NCBI GenBank assembly: GCA_022559985.1
Contig: JAFJTR010000219.1
Coordinates: 1-11,711, forward strand
Direction: 5' to 3'
From: Parastagonospora avenae f. sp. tritici 18332-5
Lineage: Eukaryota > Ascomycota > Dothideomycetes > Pleosporales > Phaeosphaeriaceae
Length of the DNA: 11,711 bases
Numbering within the stretch: position 1 is the first letter of the stretch; every line of letters starts with the position of its first letter. Below the pieces are notes generated by a model. The model was not told the DNA's origin, did no database searches, and saw only the letters and a list, made by a program, of their open reading frames with translations. The translations under genes were made by a program, and so were the position numbers. Positions 7,680 through 11,711 of the stretch are shown here, piece after piece.

Positions 7680-8702
7680 GTAAGAGCACTACCTGCTTAT
7701 AGCAATATGCTCTCCTCAGCAGTTAATGCAGCAGGGCCTTTAGTGCTTGCAAAGCCTTCCTATAAGCTTGCAGTCTTTGCAGCTAGCGTAATCTTTTATA
7801 TAGTGCGTCTCTGTATAAAGCTTATAACCTTTACCTCTGCACATCTCTCTATTATAGCCTAGTTTAAAGCAGTTCTAGCACTGTGTTCTTAGTAAGATAT
7901 TATAGTGCTTTGCTAGGTATACTTATCTTCCTGCAATGCTAAGCTGCCTTTATGCTAGCAGCCTTTATTATTCTTCTTTACTGCTTACTCTAAACACTAT
8001 AGAGCTATATCTTTAATATAGGGGCAGCAGGTATGCATTTTTAAGCTTCTACTGCCTCTGCTGCTGCTGCGTTTGTTTGTTCTACTAGCAGTATAAGCTC
8101 TCTCTTCTATTTATCTTTCCTGCGTTGTTCTGCTACTGTCTTTGTAGCTTTAACGCTGTTCTCTGTTGTTTGCCTTAAGGTAGTGTAGCATATACAGACT
8201 GTCTTAGAAGAGGCATATTATTTAGGTAGGTAGCTAGTTTAACAGCGTCTGCGTACGTTTTCCTTGCTAGTTTTATAGTGTTTGCATTATTAACAGTTAC
8301 GCTTATTGCTTTTAGGATATATTCCTTTAGGTCTTGTATTTCCTTTGCAAGCTCTTTTGTAGCTGCTAGAGCTAATTCTGCTTTCCCTTGCTGTACAGAG
8401 GTTGCCTGTTTAAGCAGCTCTCTTGTGGCTGTTTCTGCTGTAGCCTCTTTTCCTTCTGCTAGCTTTAAGGCCTCTTAAAAGGCTTTTATGCCTTAAGAGA
8501 TATAGTATAGCTATCTTGCTTTCTAAAACGGTACCTCCTGTGCTAGCACCTCCTGCTGTTGCTTCTGTAGGGAGCGCTGATCAAGTGTCTGCTTTTTGCT
8601 CTGCTTTTGTCTCTAGGGCTGCTTAGCTAGCTTATCTTAGCTGCTTTCTGTTTCTTCCTCTTCTCCTGACGATATATCTATCTGCACTGCGCTAAGCTGC
8701 AT
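7680..8702 (-). pseudogene. LINE ORF1 (gag-like nucleic-acid-binding protein), many stops
   Basis: Putative start ATG at 8702-8700, reading MQLSAVQIDISSGEEEE. A long Gln/Lys/Glu/Ala-rich, coiled-coil-like middle follows (for example KEATAETATRELLKQATS and ELALAATKELAKEIQDLKEY), then KTYADAV. The C-terminal part has Cys-rich knuckles: QC*NCFKLGYNREMC at 7839-7880 (CX2CX4HX4C with His changed to Tyr) and a second Cys/His cluster at 7707-7784. This matches ORF1 of Tad1-type LINEs, which packages the RNA. About ten or more in-frame stops are visible, and the frame may shift in places. The start codon is an inference. Confidence 0.68.
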
Positions 8703-8773
8703 AGTGTGCTGAGATGTACGCGCTTGTAGAGACCCTGTAGGGAGAGTAGCAGAAGCTATATCAGGCTTAGGAG

Positions 8774-8797
8774 GTGTATATATGTGTGTGTATGTGT
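8774..8797. repeat. Short TG/TA microsatellite
   Basis: GTGTATATATGTGTGTGTATGTGT-type alternating run upstream of LINE ORF1. Probably incidental; it adds purine-pyrimidine alternation to the LINE 5' region. Confidence 0.6.
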
Positions 8798-8799
8798 AA

Positions 8800-9044
8800 A
8801 AAGAAAGTCCTTCTCTTTTTCTTAGGCAATAACAGGGAATAACTAAAAGAGAGCTTATTTTTGCACTAAGCAGAGTTACCTAGGCTCTGTTTGCTTTTGC
8901 AGGCTTAAAAAACAAGAGAAAAAGAGGAGCTCTGTTTTACTTCTCCTTCTTCTCTCCCCCTCCTTACTGGCTGTACTAGTTAACCTCTAGGGAGAGAAAG
9001 GCGTCTAGATAGCAGAAAATAGAGCAAAAAGGCAGTGTTAGGTG
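8800..9044. other. Untranslated stretch upstream of LINE ORF1
   Basis: No coding pattern is seen on either strand. It is rich in CTC/CTT tracts (GAG/AAG on the LINE strand) and probably includes the LINE 5' UTR. The true 5' end of the LINE could lie here, or beyond the LTR at 9050. Confidence 0.4.
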
Positions 9045-9049
9045 TTTAT
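9045..9049. repeat. Target-site duplication TTTAT, left copy (partner 9381-9385)
   Basis: TTTAT directly precedes TGTCACGG at 9050 and directly follows CGTGACA at 9380. Confidence 0.88.
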
Positions 9050-9380
9050 TGTCACGGTAACGTACCCTGACACCCCAGACTACTATACTCGACGGTACCA
9101 CACTACACAGGTGGCTACTATACTCTGCAGCACTCCACAGTCCTGCTCTGCAAAAGGCTCCGATCGCTGGCAACCGCAGAACCGCCGGTGCGCCTCCTGA
9201 CTATCTCCGCGTAGGCTTAGCGTCCGCGCTCGAGCCATCCCCTGTTTATATTCCTTTCTGCCTCTATACCTTGCTCTGTTCTGCACACAACGTCTTGTAT
9301 TACACCTAAGACCTGTACGTAGTATACTAATCAAGCTTCCCCGCAAGCTCTGACGTTCCTGCTCGTTGCCTCTCGTGACA
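9050..9380. mobile_element. Solo LTR, 331 bp, Ty3/gypsy-like
   Basis: It begins TGTCACG and ends CGTGACA, a 7-bp perfect terminal inverted repeat, flanked by perfect TTTAT duplications. The 5-bp duplication and TG/CA ends are typical of LTR retrotransposons. A gypsy origin is a guess from the TGTCACG end. The minus strand holds TATAAA (9250-9245), about 130 bp from that strand's start, so minus is the favoured transcription direction. No internal region is present, so it is a solo LTR. Its bases are unlike the LINE: CA is common outside GCA (six in 9061-9120, none after G), so it seems to have little or no RIP. Short open frames across it are not genes. Confidence 0.87.
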
Positions 9381-9385
9381 TTTAT
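9381..9385. repeat. Target-site duplication TTTAT, right copy
   Basis: Identical to 9045-9049. Confidence 0.88.
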
Positions 9386-9564
9386 CTTATGCTCTAATCT
9401 CTAATAAAATAAGCGAGGTCTGTGCGTAGAATGCAAAAAACTCAGAACAAGGCTAACAGCAGATTTGCACATAGCTGCACTCCTTAACTGCAAGCCTAGA
9501 GGCTGTAAGAACTAAAGAAAGTTTGTTTTGCAATAGGCCAAGACAAATTCTAGTAGTTTTAGGA
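9386..9564. other. Unassigned 179-bp spacer between two LTRs
   Basis: No frame or motif is recognised. It is the continuation of whatever the 331-bp LTR inserted into, either LINE 5' sequence or other repeat. It does not align with the missing C-terminal half of element 4. Confidence 0.4.
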
Positions 9565-9777
9565 TGTTAGAGGCGCCGGAGCAAGCGCGCTGGGTGGGCC
9601 CAAAGTTGGTGTTTTTAGGGTTAGGCACTAAGACCTAACAACCGCTGATTAGCTACCTAACGATAGCGCTAATCTAGCTGAACATGGACCAGACAGCACC
9701 TGCGTAGAGACAACAACAATCAATCAAGTCATCACACTTCAACTTAGATCTATCTATTGAACCTATTCAATCTGACA
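9565..9777 (+). mobile_element. Probable LTR (about 213 bp) of a different family, without matching duplications
   Basis: It starts TGTTAGA and ends TCTGACA, ends that are complementary except for one C/T difference. The last 70 bp (ACAACAACAATCAATCAAG... to ...CAATCTGACA) resemble the tail of the 315-493 LTR, which ends AAATCTGACA. The right end coincides exactly with the break in element 4. The flanking 5-mers differ (TAGGA on the left, ATACC on the right), so it is not a simple insertion. CA in all contexts is common, so RIP is slight. The end at 9777 is well supported; the start at 9565 is tentative. Confidence 0.55.
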
Positions 9778-10476
9778 ATACCAGGCAGAGGGGTAACAGC
9801 ATCCCTTAAAGATGATAAAGGGTAGAATAGCCTACCCTATCGCGTTGATGCCCTGGATGACTGTTGTCCACTCCCTTTTGCCCTGCTGCACTGCCTCTAG
9901 CCTTCCTCGTCTCTCTAAAGCTGTAACAACTGCGCTAGTAGATATCTAGCCTATCATGAAGCTAGACTCGTTGAAGCTGTACATGTCTTTATCTAGGATG
10001 CTGTACTTAGCTTTAATGTTAGCTACTAGGCTAAACAAGCCTTATGTAACCTTAGGATTCTCACAGAGAGCTCTCTTTTAGTTATACTTGCGATTAAACT
10101 TCGTTGTGAGCTTAGGGCGACGTTTGACAAACGTACTAGGTCAGTTTATGCTAATCTAGCCTAAATTGCGCTCCGCGCGCAAGGAATTAGCCATATCAGC
10201 CACAGCTGCGAGCTTAGGGGGGAATCCTCGCGCGACTAGCTCAATTATATGTTTAACAATAACCTCGTTCTTAAGCTTAGTTAGATTTGTTAAGCTTAGC
10301 TTACAATCTGCGCGTGAAAGACGTCTACTGCATTGATCGCTTAGTGTCTTTTAAGGAACGTTACAGATAGCTGCAGCGCGTCGCTGAGAGAGTGTCGCGT
10401 CTTGTTTCAGAGCCTAAAGGGCATTCTGTATCTGACGTTCCTTAGAAGGTTCTATCTGGTGTTGTTATTAAGGCAT
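9778..10476 (-). pseudogene. Element 4 transposase, N-terminal 233 codons, ten stops
   Basis: One frame from ATG 10476 to the break at 9778, with no frameshift and ten in-frame stops, the first two at codons 3 and 4. Visible parts are an HTH region (SQRRAAAICNVP) and a CENP-B-type domain (LKNEVIVKHIIELVARGFPP ... STFVKRRPKL). After these come KYSILDKDMYSFNESSFMIG with the first catalytic Asp as Asn (codon 9970-9972), and the beta-strand region EWTTVIQGINAIG with a stop after it. Here the preceding codon is TTC, so the Asp loss would be a CpG rather than a CpA change. The sequence is related to elements 1 and 3 but is clearly a separate copy. Confidence 0.82.
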
Positions 10477-10492
10477 CGTGTACATAGGTAGA

Positions 10493-10542
10493 GTTTGGTG
10501 GGGGCTTAGAAAAAGTAAGCGACTCGCTCATGAGGTGCGTTA
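10493..10542. repeat. Element 4 right TIR (degenerate)
   Basis: Read inward on the minus strand: TAACGCACCTCATGAGCGAG, a GTCGCTTAC end to the first motif, then a degraded second motif and CCCCCACCAAA. It lines up with element 3's TIR (TAACGTGCTGGATAAGCGAG ... CCCCACCAAC), with only the first GCGAGTCG motif clear. Confidence 0.65.
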
Positions 10543-10729
10543 TAATATATCTATTAAAACAATCAAAGCAGACAGCGAGATTGTAACCGTTAAACTAGAA
10601 GTGCAGAGATAGTTAGCTACCTAAGGAGTTGTTGTAGGGCCTTCTGCACTAGATACACAAGCTCAAAATAGAGGCGTAGAACGCTTAGGGGCGTAGACAA
10701 GGAGAAAGCTAGCGCAATGCGACTTGACG
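10543..10729. other. Unassigned decayed sequence
   Basis: No recognisable frame, TIR or LTR. AT-rich next to element 4's TA, then mixed composition. Confidence 0.4.
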
Positions 10730-11520
10730 CTAACCTATCCTAGGAACTATAGCTGGAAATTACAAGAGCTTCGGTATACCTTTATAATTAAACGCTGAAC
10801 TACGTAAATTAATAGAGGACCCTATACGAAATATTCTTTGCGCAAGTTGCTTTTAGTAATAGGGTTGTTACATTACTGTTAAACCCCTATCTTGCTTAAC
10901 TTAAAGCGTACAGCTGTAAGGCATTTGCAATAACAGATGACACCTACTGCAGCAAATTGCGCTTGCAACGCCTAGATCTAAAGGCATAGATTAGCTATCT
11001 ATTTAGATACTGATTATCAAACATCTACTAAATATAGATACCTTCGCTTAGCAAGCTAATAAGCACCTAAGACTTTATCTTTAACAGAGAAGTTAATGTT
11101 TAATCAAAAAGTAGAGGATCTTCTAGTTAATCTTATGCACAACATGCTTAAAGAGATAGCTACACTTATTAGAACTATTAAGATACTAACTCCTTCTAAA
11201 CAACAAGACGCAGCAGATCCGCCAGGCTACTGTTAAGGACGGAAGATTAGGGATGAACCTAAGCCGGCTGTGTTAGGAAATACAGAGAAGAAGATATGTA
11301 TAGCTAAGATAATAAGAATGCTCGCTGAAGGCTTAAAGCCCTATCGAAGTTAACTTCCACCTCTGCCAACATGCCGTACCAGGCTGAAGGACTACCCAAT
11401 AAGCGAACTGTTCTAAGAGGCAGAGCGAGAGCACCTTGCAAGCTACTGAAACATAAAATTACTATAGCAATTGCTTTATCACGTAGCGCAGTGAAACGAT
11501 ATAAATATCTTATTAACTAG
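10730..11520 (+). pseudogene. Decayed coding relic, possibly Ty1/copia polyprotein
   Basis: One plus-strand frame (phase of 11096) stays readable over about 260 codons, with many TAA/TAG/TGA stops. The clearest open piece is 11096-11233 (46 codons from an ATG), and after one TAA it is open again to 11350. Near the end it reads LPPLPTCRTRLKDYPISELF, then a stop, then EAEREHLASY (about 11354-11446). That layout resembles the segment just before the RT of fungal copia polyproteins (proline block, then K-L-x-x-H-P, then F-x-x-A-x-x-x-E). This match is from memory and weak; no catalytic motif is visible before element 5 interrupts at 11561. Confidence 0.35.
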
Positions 11521-11560
11521 CAAGAGACTTAGAGAATGTTACAGCTATTACTAAGTTCTA

Positions 11561-11604
11561 TAACGTGCTTCATAAGTGAGCGCCCCACCCAAGTGAGCGC
11601 CCCA
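11561..11604. repeat. Element 5 terminal repeat with 17-bp-period motif
   Basis: GTGAGCGCCCCA at 11576-11587 and again at 11593-11604, separated by CCCAA. The outer part shares TAACGTGCT..ATAAG with element 3. Confidence 0.8.
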
Positions 11605-11711
11605 TCGAACACCAGCGCAGCGCACGCGCAGCGCTACAATACAACACTATGACAAAGTACTATACTATACGTAATAGAACAGTATTATTTGGAAGCGTTA
11701 CTATCATCTGC
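11561..11711 (+). mobile_element. Element 5: left end of another TA transposon, runs off window
   Basis: It starts TAACGTGCTTCATAAG, very close to element 3's TAACGTGCTGGATAAG, then GTGAGCGCCCCA twice with a 17-bp period. The repeated motif is unlike that of element 2 or 3, so this is a separate family. A CG-rich stretch (CAGCGCAGCGCACGCGCAGC) follows. An ATG at 11649 is open for 21 codons to the window end and could be the transposase start, but no motif is seen. The other end is outside the window, so direction is not proven. Confidence 0.68.

Larger units (their letters stand above)
3046..8960 (-). mobile_element. Tad1-like non-LTR retrotransposon (LINE), RIP-decayed, 3'-truncated, split by element 3
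   Basis: Running 5' to 3' on the minus strand, the segments show ORF1 with Cys/His knuckles (8702-7680), an endonuclease (about 7600 to 5200, split by element 3) and a reverse transcriptase with its following connection region (about 4150-3050). The ORF1 / EN-RT order and the sequence style match the fungal Tad1 clade. The expected RNase H domain, 3' UTR and tail are absent; the sequence ends inside the post-RT region at the junction with element 1. The 5' limit near 8960 is a guess, since no boundary signal was found. TAG/TAA stops are very dense and CA is almost confined to GCA, so RIP was heavy. Confidence 0.8.
9778..10542 (-). mobile_element. Element 4: Fot1-like transposon, N-terminal half with degenerate TIR
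   Basis: This is the minus-strand N-terminal half of a pogo/Fot1 transposase, with its upstream TIR ending in TA at 10541-10542. The homology with element 3 stops at the codons for SAWY, where the LTR ending at 9777 abuts. The C-terminal half and the other TIR are not found in the window. Confidence 0.8.

Noticed and set aside
8278..8478. Plus-strand open frame
   Set aside because: Antisense to LINE ORF1's coiled-coil-like region; Ala/Ser-rich shadow.
8976..9346. Two minus-strand open frames around the 331-bp LTR
   Set aside because: One crosses the LTR boundary, the other lies wholly inside the LTR; no domain. They are chance frames.
9778..10542. Element 4 break being the same event as element 2's insertion site in element 1
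   Set aside because: The two breaks lie within about 10 bp of each other in the shared transposase alignment, but one is a TA insertion and the other an LTR end, so the closeness seems to be chance.
1..11711. CRISPR array, tRNA or rRNA gene, or a bacterial-type defence system
   Set aside because: No regularly spaced repeat array, cloverleaf or rRNA-like sequence was seen, and the content is eukaryotic transposon relics throughout.

Overview
The window is a nest of decayed transposable elements from a filamentous ascomycete (Pezizomycotina-like) genome. I see no intact host gene, no RNA gene and no CRISPR array. Three things point to this host. There are several Fot1/pogo-type (Tc1-mariner, TA target) DNA transposons. 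There is a Tad1-like LINE. Most coding frames carry many in-frame TAG/TAA stops from C-to-T changes at CpA, the mark of repeat-induced point mutation (RIP).

Layout. (1) 1-3045: a heavily decayed Fot1-like transposase (element 1, minus strand). It is broken by a 179-bp solo LTR (315-493, target duplication GCTGC) and by a second transposon (element 2, 738-2816), which sits exactly at a TA. (2) About 3046-8960: a minus-strand LINE with ORF1 (CCHC knuckles), AP-endonuclease and reverse transcriptase, 3'-truncated. Its endonuclease is split by element 3 (5607-7461), a full-length 1.85-kb Fot1-like element with perfect 62-bp TIRs and a RIP-killed transposase. (3) 9050-9380: a 331-bp solo LTR with a perfect TTTAT duplication. 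(4) 9565-9777: a probable second-family LTR without matching duplications, abutting the broken end of element 4. (5) 9778-10542: element 4, the N-terminal part of another Fot1-like transposase, plus its degenerate TIR. (6) 10543-11560: decayed sequence, perhaps a Ty1/copia pol relic on the plus strand. (7) 11561 to the end: the first 151 bp of a fifth TA transposon of another family.

Order of events. Element 3 still carries uninterrupted versions of the two sites that were hit in element 1, so both nested insertions can be dated as later than element 1. Element 3 is also later than the LINE it splits. Elements 2 and 3 and the 331-bp LTR are less decayed than element 1 and the LINE. No gene here is expected to work. 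The most interesting signal is a shared end design in at least three different transposons: TA, then [A/C]CGTGCT, then a family-specific 12-13 bp motif repeated once at a 17-bp period.
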